Shown piece after piece: positions 40,287 through 50,704 of a stretch of 64,000 nt of DNA. Source of the stretch: Burkholderiales bacterium (GTDB taxonomy: Bacteria; Pseudomonadota; Gammaproteobacteria; Burkholderiales; Nitrosomonadaceae); contig JABTUQ010000005.1 in the NCBI GenBank assembly GCA_015075225.1, positions 1 through 64,000 on the forward strand. Direction: 5' to 3'. A model generated the notes under the pieces. The model had not been told where the DNA came from, made no database searches, and was given only the letters and a program-made list of their open reading frames with translations. Numbering within the stretch: the stretch's first letter is position 1; each line of letters begins with the position of its first letter. Both the position numbers and the translations under genes were made by a program.

Positions 40287-42715
40287 TTAGTGTTTGATCG
40301 GTGATGTGCTTGTTATTCTTTCTTCTGCTGGAGATGGAATAACTTGCCCCGGAATATCCGATGGCAACACCTCCGGCTTGTATTCCAGTGCAATTTCCAG
40401 CACTTGGTCGATCCATTTTACTGGCCTGATATTCAACTTGTTTTTTATATTTACGGGAATTTCATTCAAGTCTTTTACATTATCCTCCGGAATCATAACG
40501 GTACTTATCCCGCCACGATGAGCTGCCAGAAGCTTCTCCTGCCCGCCAATTGGAAGAATTTCACCTCTCAGCGTAACTTCTCCAGTCATGGCAACAGTTG
40601 CACGTACAGGGATGCCAGTCAGTGCCGATACCATTGCCAGACAGATACCGATACCTGCACTAGGTCCATCCTTCGGAGTAGCACCTTCAGGTAAATGGAT
40701 ATGAATATCATTCTTCAGATAGAAATCATCTGGTATTCCAAGAATCCTGGAGCGACTTCTAACAACAGACAATGCCGCCTGGATGGATTCCTGCATAACC
40801 TCACCCAATTTGCCTGTTGTAATTGTCTTTCCCTTACCCGGCAACACGACTGCCTCAATTCTCAACAGCTCTCCGCCTACTTCTGTCCACGCCAGACCAG
40901 TAACTTGTCCGATCTGGTTTTTTTCATCTGCCATGCCATAAGTGTAGCGGCGTACACCCAAGTATTTATCAAGGCCGCGTGAATTGACCGTGATCTTTTC
41001 CTTGCCTTTTTTTACCAACAAGGTTTTAACAACCTTCCGGCAAATCTTGGATACCTCCCTTTCCATTGAGCGCACCCCCGCCTCCCGGGTATAGTAACGG
41101 GAAATATCACGCAATGCGGATTCAGAAACGGATAATTCATCTTCACTCAAACCATGATCTTTCATTTGTTTAGGCAGAAGGTAACGCCTTGCGATATTCA
41201 GCTTCTCATCCTCGGTGTAGCCTGAAAGTCGAATAACTTCCATGCGATCCAGCAATGCTGGTGGGATGTTGAGCGTATTCGCTGTAGCTACGAACATGAC
41301 ATCCGACAGATCATATTCAACTTCAATATAATGATCGACAAACGTGCTGTTTTGCTCTGGATCAAGCACCTCCAGTAAGGCAGAAGAAGGATCTCCCCGA
41401 AAATCCATTCCCATTTTATCAACTTCATCCAGTAGAAATAACGGATTCTTGACCCCGACCTTGGTCATGCTTTGCAAGATTTTTCCAGGCATGGAGCCAA
41501 TGTAAGTCCGGCGATGTCCACGAATCTCAGCTTCGTCCCTTACCCCTCCTAATGACATGCGCACAAATTTTCGGTTGGTGGCGCGTGCAATAGAACGACC
41601 CAGCGAAGTTTTTCCAACGCCTGGCGGACCAACAAGACACAGGATAGGTGCTTTGGATTTGGCAACACGTTGTTGCACGGCAAGATACTCAACAATCCTT
41701 TCTTTAACCTTCTCCAGACCATAATGGTCTTCATCCAGAATGGATTCGGCTTGTTGCAATTCCTTGCTGATTTTTGTTTTCTGCTTCCAGGGCAGCGCAA
41801 CCAATGTATCGATATAATTCCGCACCACTGTCGCTTCTGCTGACATGGGAGACATTAGCCGCAGTTTCTTTAGTTCCGATTCAGCCTTGGCGAGCGCTTC
41901 CTTCGGCAGGGAAGCTGACTTTATTTTTCTTTCGATTTCTTCGAGATCAGCACCATCTTCACCTTCCCCAAGCTCTTTCTGAATTGCCTTCACCTGCTCA
42001 TTCAGATAATAGTCGCGTTGGCTTTTTTCCATCTGGCGCTTTACTCTGCCGCGTATACGTTTTTCTACCTGAAGAATATCCAGCTCAGCTTCCAGCAGAC
42101 CAAGTAAACGCTCCAAGCGTGGTTGGACACTAAAAGTTTCCAGAATTTCCTGTTTTTGCTCCAGTCTCAAGGGAAGATAGGCCGCGATCGTATCAGCTAA
42201 CCGTCCGACCTCATCAATTCCTGTCAGAGATGCAAGAATTTCTGATGGGATTTTTTTGTTTAATTTGACATATTGGTCAAATTGAGAAAGAAGAGTGCGT
42301 CGTAGTGCCTCGATTTCTGACGTGTCGATCTCATCAATCGTGACAGGGATAGCCTTTCCGGAAAAAGAGGTTTCGGAATCATTAAAAGATTCAATTTCTG
42401 CCCGATAACTTCCTTCTACCAATACCTTGACTGTTCCGTCGGGGAGTTTCAGCATTTGCAAAATACTTGAAACACAACCAACCTTATAAAGGTCTTCGGG
42501 CGAGGGGTCATCCTTTGCTGCCGATTTCTGTGCAACCAGCAGAATACTCTTTCCCGCTTCTGTAGCCACTTCCAACGCTTTGATTGATTTTGGACGTCCC
42601 ACAAACAACGGAATAACCATGTGAGGAAAACAACCACATCGCGCAGTGGGAGTAACGGCAAACCTAAATCACTTGATTCTTCAGGATCAACGATATCTGT
42701 TATATCTGATGTCAT
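40287..42715 (-). CDS. lon: ATP-dependent protease La (Lon), one frameshift near the N-terminus
   Basis: Lon degrades misfolded and regulatory proteins. The start is ATG 42715 (MTSDITDIVDPEESSDLGLP) after a GGAGTG site. After PLLPLRDVVVF the frame breaks near 42622. Restoring one C gives FPHMVIPLFVGR and joins the rest, for about 809 residues. Walker A is GPPGVGKTSLGRSIA, Walker B is FLLDEVDKMG, and the protease dyad is Ser in PKDGPSAGIG and Lys in LPIGGQEKLLAAHR. It follows clpX, the usual tig-clpP-clpX-lon order, and ends at a strong terminator. Confidence 0.96.
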
Positions 42716-42765
42716 GTCATTCACTCCTTGCAGGTAACATGAATTCACGAAGGCAGGATGATTTT

Positions 42766-44084
42766 CTAAAAACAAGTACCTACCACGTAAACTGTAAAAC
42801 AGATGTTTATTTCGAGCTTCGGCCAGTTTTGGTTTTCCGCGTAAATTACGATAGGCTGAAGTTCATCGTTGCTACCAATCTCAATCACCACCTTGGAAAC
42901 GCTCTCAATCGAAGGCAGGTCGTACATGATATCGAGTAGCGTTTCCTCAAGTACAGAACGTAATCCTCGTGCACCCGTTTTACGCACAAGCGCTTTCCTG
43001 GCGATTGCCACAAGCGCTTGCTCGCGAAATTCCAGCTCCACCCCGCCTTCCATATTAAACAACTTGGCGTACTGTTTAACCAATGCATTCTTGGGTTCAA
43101 CCAGAATCTGAATTAGAGCCGCTTCATTCAATTCATTTAACGTAGCCACTACAGGCAAACGCCCTACAAATTCGGGAATCAAGCCATACTTGACCAAATC
43201 TTCCGGCTCAATATCTTTTAAAACCTTGCTTCAGCTCCTTGCGATCATTCTGGTTAATGACATCTGCACCAAAACCGATGCCACTTTTTTCTGATCGTGC
43301 ACGGATGATTTTATCGATACCATCGAATGCACCGCCGCAAATAAAAAGAATATTGGTAGTATCAATCGAGATAAATTCCTGATTGGGATGTTTACGCCCA
43401 CCTTGAGGGGCACCAAAGCCATTGTACCCTCTATCAGTTTAAGCAAGGCCTGTTGCACTCCCTCTCCCGAAACATCCCGGGTTATTGAAGGGTTATCCGA
43501 TTTACGCGAGATTTTATCAATCTCATCAATGTACACGATCCCACGCTGGGCTTTTTCTACATCATGGTTGCACTTTTGCAGCAGTTTTTGAATGATGTTT
43601 CGACATCCTCTCCAACATAGCCCGCTTCTGTCAATGTCGTGGCATCTGCGATAATAAAAGGAACATCCAGCAGCCTTGCCAGGGTCTGTGCCAACAAAGT
43701 CTTGCCTGATCCAGTAGGGCCAATCAACAGTATGTTGCTTTTGGAGAGCTCTACATCATCTCCACTATTAACTTTGGATATATTTCTTAATCGTTTGTAG
43801 TGATTGTAGACGGCAACAGAGAGTATTTTCTTTGCAGCTTCCTGTCCGATGACGTATTGATCCAGTGTTTCGCATATTTCATGCGGAGTTGGCAAACTGG
43901 TTTTAGTCAGCTTGGCCGTTTCATCAACCTGAATTTCCTCGCGAATGATGTCATTACAAAGATCAATACATTCGTCACAAATGAATACAGAAGGGCCGGC
44001 AATCAGCTTTCTGACTTCTCGTTGGCTCTTTCCGCAAAAAGAACAATACAAAAGTTTTTCATCGTTTGTTTTTTCGGACATCAT
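42766..44084 (-). CDS. clpX: ATP-dependent Clp protease ATPase subunit ClpX, three frame changes
   Basis: ClpX unfolds substrates and feeds them to ClpP. From ATG 44084 it shows the zinc-binding domain ([10 protein letters not shown] and CDECIDLC), Walker [16 protein letters not shown] (about residues 118-132) and then a break near 43598 (one A lost). The next frame gives [14 protein letters not shown] (Walker B) and [19 protein letters not shown] second break (one C lost near 43407) and a third (one A gained near 43215) follow, after which [16 protein letters not shown] runs to the end at 42766. Corrected length is near 439 residues against the usual ~425. The damage is probably sequence error. 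Confidence 0.94.
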
Positions 44085-44096
44085 TTCACCCCGTAA

Positions 44097-44777
44097 TCAT
44101 CTAACGAATACCACCCTCACTTTTGGCCTGGGCAAACTGGCTTTATTCTGTTTTACTTCACGGCGGGTTAATATTGCATCCACCAGACCATACTTTACTG
44201 CCGCCTCTGCACCGAGAAAATTGTCACGATCAGTGTCCCTTTCAACAGCCTTGATTGTTTGGCCAGTATGCCTGGCCATAATTTCATTCAAACGGCTTTT
44301 TAAAGCCAAGATTTCCTTGGCATGTATTTCTATATCAGACGCCTGACCCTGAAACCCACCCATTGGCTGATGAATCATGACACGCGAGTTAGGTAAGCAA
44401 TAGCGTTTACCCTTGGCCCCCGCAGTCAACAATAACGCACCCATGCTGGCTGCCTGACCTATACAGAGCGTACTGACATCCGGCTTGATGAATTGCATGG
44501 TGTCGTATACAGCCAAGCCTGCTGTTACAAGACCACCGGGAGAATTGATATACAGAAAAATATCTTTTTCCGAATTTTCAGATTCCAAAAACAGAAGCTG
44601 TGCGATTACCAGATTGGCAGAGGTTTCCGTTACGGGTCCCACCAGAAAAATGATCCTTTCCCTGAGTAGCCTCGAATAAATATCGTAGGCGCGCTCCCCC
44701 CGGCCGCTGGTTTCGATAACCATCGGAACCAAGCCTAATCCAGTCGTATTCAACTTCTCTCTCTCCCAATCAGACAT
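44097..44777 (-). CDS. clpP: ATP-dependent Clp protease proteolytic subunit ClpP
   Basis: This is the serine protease core of ClpXP. The catalytic Ser is in [12 protein letters not shown] (about residue 120), His in MIHQPMGG (about 145) and Asp in ERDTDRDNF (about 194). The start is uncertain: ATG 44777 overlaps the tig stop by eight bases, ATG 44786 by seventeen, and an internal Met precedes [19 protein letters not shown]. The C-terminus continues about 20 basic residues past the usual end ([15 protein letters not shown]), longer than E. coli ClpP. clpX follows 12 bases downstream. Confidence 0.95.
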   Translation of the reverse strand: MSDWEREKLNTTGLGLVPMVIETSGRGERAYDIYSRLLRERIIFLVGPVTETSANLVIAQLLFLESENSEKDIFLYINSPGGLVTAGLAVYDTMQFIKPDVSTLCIGQAASMGALLLTAGAKGKRYCLPNSRVMIHQPMGGFQGQASDIEIHAKEILALKSRLNEIMARHTGQTIKAVERDTDRDNFLGAEAAVKYGLVDAILTRREVKQNKASLPRPKVRVVFVR

Positions 44778-46086
44778 TGCTTGCATGTGAATAGCCCATC
44801 AATTCATCGAAAGTAACATTCTGATCAATAACCTGGGCCTTACCTAACAACCATGATACGGCATTATCTTCCAGAACAAGGGGCTCAATTTCCTTGAGCC
44901 GTTCAGGCGATGCATAATGCCATTTGATCACTTGCTCCGGATTTTCATATCCCTGAGCATGCTCCTCGATAAAACTTCTGATTTGCTCGGGCTTGACACT
45001 TAATTCATGGGCATCAATCAGTTTGGATAAAATCAATCCCAGCCTGACACGCCGCTCTGCCTGCTCCAGAAATATATCCCTTGGCAAATCCGGATCTTTG
45101 CGCAGCCCACGGGCAGTACGCGTATTTTGCATTTCCTCCACCAACCGATCCGCCTCTTGCTGAATCAACACCTTAGGAACCTGCGCCACCACCTTGTCCA
45201 GCAAGGATTGCATGACTTGCTCCTTTAGTCTCGCGCGAACACGTTGAAGGATTTCACGCTCAAGATTGGCCTTGATTTCCGACTGCATTTTATCTACATC
45301 ACCATCCGGAACACCCAGAGCTTTGGCAAACTCACTATCTACCTCCGGCAATTCTGGAATCTCAAGCTTGTTTAGCGTAATAGTAAAACTGACCTTCTTG
45401 CCAGCAACATCCTTGCCCGGATAATCCGCAGGAAAAGTCATGTCAAATGTTTTTTCCTGCCCGGCTGTCATGCCAACGATGGCAGACTCAAAATCTTCCA
45501 GCAGGTGTCCATTCCCAAGAATGGTGTTGTAACCATTTGCCTGTCCACCGGGAAAAGCCACTCCATCCAGTAACCCCAGATAATCAATATTCACCCGATC
45601 ACCAGTCTGCGCAGGACGATCTGCCGGTGCATAAACCGCACGTTGCTTGCGCAAAATATCCAGAGTTTTCTGGATTTCCGTATCCCCCACTTGCAGAACA
45701 GGCTTATTTACTGTGATTGTGCTTAAATCGCCCAGTTCAATATCCGGATAAATTTCAAAAGTTGCGTGAAACTCGTAACTCGCACCGTTTGCACCGGAAT
45801 TTCCAGGCGCAAAACTCGGAATGCCTGCAACACGATAATTTTCCCGATTAACGGCATCGCCAAACTGCTGCTTTAGCAATTCACCCAGCACCTCATGTTC
45901 AATTTCCTGGCCATATTGCTGAGATACAATTTTCAATGGAACCTTGCCCGGACGAAACCCCGGAACCTTAACCTTGGGAGCGAGGCGCTTCAATCGCACA
46001 TCCACCTCAGCCTCAACTTTTTCCCGTGGGATAGAAAGCTCAATACTACGCTCCAGTGGATTGGAAGTTTCTCCTTGTGTCTGCAT
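44770..46086 (-). CDS. tig: trigger factor (ribosome-associated chaperone and PPIase)
   Basis: Trigger factor binds nascent chains at the ribosome exit tunnel. The 438-residue product has the ribosome-binding domain with the signature [14 protein letters not shown] (about residues 39-52), the FKBP-type PPIase domain ([16 protein letters not shown], about 160-175) and the C-terminal chaperone domain. Full length and intact. It lies between a tRNA-Leu gene and clpP, the conserved order that couples folding and ClpXP proteolysis. Confidence 0.96.
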   Translation of the reverse strand: MQTQGETSNPLERSIELSIPREKVEAEVDVRLKRLAPKVKVPGFRPGKVPLKIVSQQYGQEIEHEVLGELLKQQFGDAVNRENYRVAGIPSFAPGNSGANGASYEFHATFEIYPDIELGDLSTITVNKPVLQVGDTEIQKTLDILRKQRAVYAPADRPAQTGDRVNIDYLGLLDGVAFPGGQANGYNTILGNGHLLEDFESAIVGMTAGQEKTFDMTFPADYPGKDVAGKKVSFTITLNKLEIPELPEVDSEFAKALGVPDGDVDKMQSEIKANLEREILQRVRARLKEQVMQSLLDKVVAQVPKVLIQQEADRLVEEMQNTRTARGLRKDPDLPRDIFLEQAERRVRLGLILSKLIDAHELSVKPEQIRSFIEEHAQGYENPEQVIKWHYASPERLKEIEPLVLEDNAVSWLLGKAQVIDQNVTFDELMGYSHASNV

Positions 46087-46159
46087 CTATTTTCCTGAAC
46101 TGATAAATAATGTCGATTAAACAAACGGTATGATCATGCCGTGCTGCCGGACCTCTTTC

Positions 46160-46246
<87 letters not shown>

Positions 46247-46403
46247 GCGCAAGATCTTGCAGCCCAGAGCTCTGGATGCAGAAATTAATCTGCCAATTGC
46301 ACTTTCACTGCATTACCTGTTTCATGCAGCCAAAACCACACCACAACCTGCCACGCCTGATTATACTCCCTCTCATCCACTGGCAGCGCAGATTTCCCGG
46401 CTT

Positions 46404-47165
46404 TCAAGGACACTCGCCTTTCTGGCAATCAAATGTTTTACCCGTTATTCCAACGCTGTTTGGCCCCATCAAAAAGAGATAGGGTTTCATCAAATCGGCT
46501 GGTTTTGGCAATATGCGATTATTGCTACCCGGGTGTGTTTTTGTACGCTGTGGCGCATCCACGGCACCAGGAATCAGTGCATTGATCCGCAAATTTGGAT
46601 AAATTTCCCATTCCTCGGCTTGAATCTTTACCAACACCTCAACTCCAGCCTTCGCCACGGCAAAAGCACCCCAGTAAGCCGCCGGAGTATGGCCGTGCGT
46701 ATCCCCCGTCATAATCACGCTGGCATCAGGCGAAACCTTAAGCAACGGCAAACAAGCGCGGGTCAGCATGGCGGGGATCACAAGATTGACTTGCATGATG
46801 GTCCGCCAATGCTCAAGCGCATGAAATTCAAGCGGCATCGGGCCATAAGTCCAGGCGGCGTTGTGCAAAATACCATCCAGCCTGCCGAATTGGGAGGCGA
46901 TCGCATCAGCGAGTTCGGCAATATTAGCTTCTGTCGCCTGTTCGAAATCAAACGGCAGAATGATTGCCGAAGCCCGGCCAAGCGCTTCGATTTCATCGTA
47001 AACCTGCTCAAGCTTTTCGGTTTTACGGCCATGCAAAATAACTGTTGCCCCACGCTCCGTATAAGCCAAAGCAGCCGCGCGCCCAATACCCTGCCCTGCA
47101 CCCGTAACCAGAATAACCCGATCTGCCAACAGATTCCGGTCATCCGGAACTTTTAAAGTATTCAA
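46404..47165 (-). CDS. YciK-like short-chain dehydrogenase/reductase
   Basis: This NAD(P)-dependent oxidoreductase is about 253 residues from the proposed start. It has the glycine motif VTGAGQGIGRAAA, NAAWTYGP in the NNAG position, VIMTGDTHG and the catalytic YxxxK as YWGAFAVAK, with PGAVDAPQR near the end. This matches the YciK group, whose substrate is unknown. The open frame extends to an ATG at 47207, but those codons overlap the groEL terminator hairpin. The TTG at 47165 (LNTLKVPDDRNLL) fits the family N-terminus better. The start choice is tentative. Confidence 0.82.
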   Translation of the reverse strand: MNTLKVPDDRNLLADRVILVTGAGQGIGRAAALAYTERGATVILHGRKTEKLEQVYDEIEALGRASAIILPFDFEQATEANIAELADAIASQFGRLDGILHNAAWTYGPMPLEFHALEHWRTIMQVNLVIPAMLTRACLPLLKVSPDASVIMTGDTHGHTPAAYWGAFAVAKAGVEVLVKIQAEEWEIYPNLRINALIPGAVDAPQRTKTHPGSNNRILPKPADLMKPYLFLMGPNSVGITGKTFDCQKGECP

Positions 47166-47190
47166 TATGTTTATCTCAGAACAACCGATT

Positions 47191-47240
47191 AAAACCAGAA
47201 ACCACAACGCCCGGTACCTTGCATACCGATCCGTTGTGGT
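47191..47240 (-). terminator. terminator after groEL
   Basis: On the minus strand ACCACAACG (47232-47240) pairs with CGTTGTGGT (47201-47209), followed by TTCTGGTTTT. It lies 36 bases after the groEL stop. The 9-bp stem and T-rich tail fit an intrinsic terminator. Confidence 0.65.
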
Positions 47241-47275
47241 TCGTTACTACAAACAGATAGATCGGTTGGGGCCGA

Positions 47276-48922
47276 TTACATGTCCATACCGCCCATGCCA
47301 CCCAAGCCACCCATACCGCCCATGCCTGCACCTGCTCCAGGAGCATCTTCTTTCGGGATCTCGGCAACCATTGCATCTGTCGTCAGAATCAACCCGGCAA
47401 CCGAGGCCGCATTCTGCAACGCAGAACGGGTTACTTTGGTTGGGTCCAGAACACCCATAGCAACCAGATCGCCATACTCGCCCGTTGAAGCATTGTATCC
47501 AAAGGTACCCTGACCTTCCTTAACCTTGTTGACCACTACGGAAGCTTCTTCACCACAGTTGGTCACGATCTGGCGCAATGGCTCTTCTATTGCGCGCAGA
47601 ACGATCTTGATACCGGAATCCTGGTCATGGTTATCGCCCTTGATTTTGCTGACTGCATTGAGGGTACGCAGCAATGCCACACCACCTCCCGGAACGATAC
47701 CTTCCTCGACTGCCGCACGTGTTGCATGCAGAGCATCTTCAACGCGCGCTTTTTTCTCCTTCATCTCCACTTCGGTTGCAGCACCCACCTTGATCAAGGC
47801 TACACCACCCGCCAGTTTGGCCACACGCTCCTGCAGCTTCTCGCGATCGTAATCGCTGGTTGCTTCCTCAATCTGCTTGCGAATCTGCGCAACGCGCGCC
47901 TCGATAGTCTTGGCATCGCCTGCGCCATCGATAATGGTAGTATTTTCCTTGCCCACTTCGATGCGCTTGGCCTGACCCAGATCTTCCAGTCTGGCTTTCT
48001 CCAGGGACAAGCCCACTTCTTCGGCAATCACGGTACCGCCGGTCAGAATAGCGATGTCTTCCAGCATGGCCTTGCGACGATCACCGAAACCAGGTGCCTT
48101 GACCGCACAGGTTTTAAGGATGCCACGAATGTTGTTGACCACCAATGTGGCCAGCGCCTCGCCATCTACATCTTCAGCGATGATCAACAGAGGTTTGCCA
48201 GCTTTTGCTACTTGCTCCAGCACCGGCAGCAGATCGCGGATATTGGAGATTTTTTTGTCGTGCAACAGAACGAAAGGATTTTCAAGCGCCGCAATCTGCT
48301 TGTCTGCGCTGCTGACAAAGTAGGGAGAAAGATAGCCGCGATCGAACTGCATGCCTTCCACTACATCCAGCTCATTTTCCAGACCGGAGCCATCTTCGAC
48401 GGTAATCACGCCTTCCTTGCCGACTTTGTCCATAGCTTCAGCGATGATTCTGCCAATTTCCGTATCAGAGTTGGCGGAAATGCTACCTACCTGTGCAATT
48501 TCCTTGCTGGTGGAGCATGGCTTGGACAGCTTCTTCAGCTCTTCCACGGCAGCTGCAACTGCTTTCAATCCCGCGCTTCAGATCCATCGGATTCATTCCG
48601 GCAGCAACATAACGCATGCCTTCCCTTGACGATGGATTGTGCCAGCACAGTCGCGGTTGTCGTACCATCACCTGCGGTATCCGAGGTCTTGCTGGCAACT
48701 TCCTTGACCATTTGGGCACCCATGTTTTCGAACTTGTCTTTCAGTTCGATTTCTTTGGCAACCGAAACACCATCCTGGTAATAGTTGGAGCACCGTATGA
48801 ACGCTCCAGTACAACGTTACGGCCTTTGAAATGGTTATCTTAACTGCGTCTGCCAGAATGTTTGCGCCATTGACCACGGCATGACGCGCTGAATCGCCAA
48901 ATCTTACTTCTTTAGCTGCCAT
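47276..48922 (-). CDS. groEL: chaperonin GroEL, several frame changes in the N-terminal third
   Basis: This is the 60-kDa chaperonin. [28 protein letters not shown] opens at 48922. The expected [16 protein letters not shown] stretch is distorted (KITIS, then [13 protein letters not shown] in another frame near 48835). Further breaks lie near 48780 (one A lost), 48627 (one G gained) and 48568 (A run shortened). From there [20 protein letters not shown] runs unbroken to the glycine/methionine-rich tail [13 protein letters not shown]. The ATPase residues in [26 protein letters not shown] and the later domains are normal. Total length (549 codons) is normal. groES lies 38 bases upstream. Confidence 0.95.
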
Positions 48923-48960
48923 ATCTTTTCTCCTGATTTTCGTTGGTTGTTCAACAATCC

Positions 48961-49246
48961 TTAACCTTCAATCACACCCATGATGTCTTCTTCACGCATC
49001 ACCAGGAATTCTTCACCCTTGATTTTCACTGCCTGGCCGGCATATTTTCCGAACAACACCCTATCGCCAACCTTGACTTCCAGCGCGGATTTTGCCATCC
49101 TCACCGCTTTTCCTTTGCCAACGGCAATAATCACCCTGATCCGGTTTTCTGCTGCGGCATCGGGGAATGACAATGCCGGATGCCGTCTTGCGTTCTTCTT
49201 CCAGTCGCTTGACAATTACACGATCATGCAAAGGGCGGATATTCAT
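48961..49246 (-). CDS. groES: co-chaperonin GroES, frameshifted
   Basis: This is the 10-kDa lid of GroEL. From ATG 49246 it reads [20 protein letters not shown] and TASGIVIP, the mobile-loop region. The frame then breaks near 49163 (one C too many), with further changes up to about 49130. The continuation [33 protein letters not shown] ... [15 protein letters not shown] is in another frame and ends at 48961. Joined length is about 96 residues, normal. A GGAGAAAAGGA site precedes the ATG. The operon is under CIRCE. Confidence 0.93.
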
Positions 49247-49328
49247 AGTCCTTTTCTCCTACAATGATTAACGAAACGATAAGAATTCATTTAATTCAGC
49301 AATTTTCAGGCACCAAAACTGTTAATTG

Positions 49329-49355
49329 TTAGCACTCGTTGCTGATGAGTGCTAA
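49329..49355 (-). promoter_or_regulatory. CIRCE operator (HrcA binding site) of groESL
   Basis: TTAGCACTC (49329-49337), nine bases, then GAGTGCTAA (49347-49355) is a perfect match to the CIRCE inverted repeat. It lies 83 bases upstream of the groES start. HrcA binding here represses groESL until heat shock. bioA starts 33 bases beyond it in the other direction, so HrcA could also influence bioA. Confidence 0.97.
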
Positions 49356-49387
49356 TAGTAGAGACTATCATAAGGAATTTCAAGTCC

Positions 49388-50698
49388 GTGGACGACAAAA
49401 AATTATCGCTTCGCAGCCACCAGGCTGTCTGGCATCCCTGTACTCAAATGAAACACCACGAATCTTCTCCGCCGGTAGTAATCTCCAGGGGTGAAGGCGT
49501 GTGGCTATATGGTCAGGATGGACAACGTTATCTGGATACCATCAGCTCGTGGTGGGTCAATCTGTTCGGGCACTGCAATCCCCGCATCAATGCCGCCATC
49601 ATTAATCAGCTTGGCAAGCTGGAACACACCATGCTGGCTGGGTTGACGCATGAACCGGTCGTTGCGCTATCGGAGCGGCTGAGTACGCTCACCCCAGGCA
49701 ATCTGAGCCACTGTTTTTATGCCAGCGACGGGGCATCAGCCAATGAAATCGCACTGAAAATGAGCTTTCACTACTGGCAGCAAAGTGGCTTCCCCGAGAA
49801 AACACAATTTATCAACTTGCAGAACGGCTATCACGGAGAAACACTCGGGGCACTGTCAGTCACCGACGTTCCCATTTTCAGGCAGGTTTACGCCCCGCTG
49901 TTACGTCCAGCTCATCCGGTACCAACACCCGACTGGCGCTATGCCGAAGCCGGAGAAACCCCGGAAACACATGCACTGAAAGCCGCTGCTGCGCTGGAAA
50001 GTTATCTCGCACAGCACCATGCCAGTACCGCTGCACTCATTCTGGAGCCACTGGTGCAAGGCGCGGCCGGGATGGGAATGTACCACCCGGCTTATCTGAA
50101 GCGCGCACGGGAAATTTGCGACACCTACCGGGTTCATCTGATCGCCGATGAAATTGCGGTTGGATTTGGCCGGACAGGAACCCTGTTTGCCTGTGAACAG
50201 GCTTCTATCACGCCGGATTTCATCTGCCTTGCCAAGGGATTAACCGGAGGCTATCTGCCACTTTCAGTCGTTTTGACCAATGACACAATCTACGCAGCGT
50301 TCTACCATGACGAAACCAGCCGGGGTTTTCTTCATTCGCACTCGCATTCGGGCAATGCGCTCGCTTGCCGCGCTGCTCTGGCTGCACTTGATATTCTTGA
50401 ACAGGATAACGTGCTGGAAACCAATCGTCACAAGGCCGATTTTCTCAATCAATGCCTGCAACCTGTTCAGGCACATCCGGATGTACGGCACTTTCGCCAT
50501 TGCGGCATGATCTGGGCATTTGAAGTAAACACCCCCGCACCGGACTTCACCCAATGCTTTGCACAGAAGGGTCTGGAACACGGGTTGATGATACGCCCCA
50601 TGGGAAATTCGGTTTACATCATGCCGCCATACATTATTAACGAAGAAGAAATGGCGTTTATGGCCCAGGGTATCCTGCACACTCTCAACGAAATCTGA
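49388..50698 (+). CDS. bioA: adenosylmethionine-8-amino-7-oxononanoate aminotransferase
   Basis: BioA makes 7,8-diaminononanoate in biotin synthesis, using S-adenosylmethionine as amino donor. The 436-residue PLP enzyme has WHPCTQMKHHE, ISSWWVNLFGHCNPRIN (about residues 47-63), YASDGASANEIALKM (about 105-120), LIADEIAVGFGRTG and the PLP lysine in LAKGLTGGYLPLS (about Lys283). The start is taken as GTG 49388 after AAGGAA. An upstream in-frame GTG at 49349 lies within the CIRCE element and lacks a ribosome site. Divergent from groESL. No other bio gene is adjacent. Confidence 0.93.
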   Translation: MDDKKLSLRSHQAVWHPCTQMKHHESSPPVVISRGEGVWLYGQDGQRYLDTISSWWVNLFGHCNPRINAAIINQLGKLEHTMLAGLTHEPVVALSERLSTLTPGNLSHCFYASDGASANEIALKMSFHYWQQSGFPEKTQFINLQNGYHGETLGALSVTDVPIFRQVYAPLLRPAHPVPTPDWRYAEAGETPETHALKAAAALESYLAQHHASTAALILEPLVQGAAGMGMYHPAYLKRAREICDTYRVHLIADEIAVGFGRTGTLFACEQASITPDFICLAKGLTGGYLPLSVVLTNDTIYAAFYHDETSRGFLHSHSHSGNALACRAALAALDILEQDNVLETNRHKADFLNQCLQPVQAHPDVRHFRHCGMIWAFEVNTPAPDFTQCFAQKGLEHGLMIRPMGNSVYIMPPYIINEEEMAFMAQGILHTLNEI

Positions 50699-50704
50699 CA
50701 CACC

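Noticed and set aside
47166..47207. Upstream ATG start for the YciK-like SDR
   Set aside because: The extra residues overlap the groEL terminator hairpin and are not seen in the family.
49349..49387. Upstream GTG start for bioA
   Set aside because: It lies inside the CIRCE operator, lacks a ribosome site and would add residues not seen in BioA.
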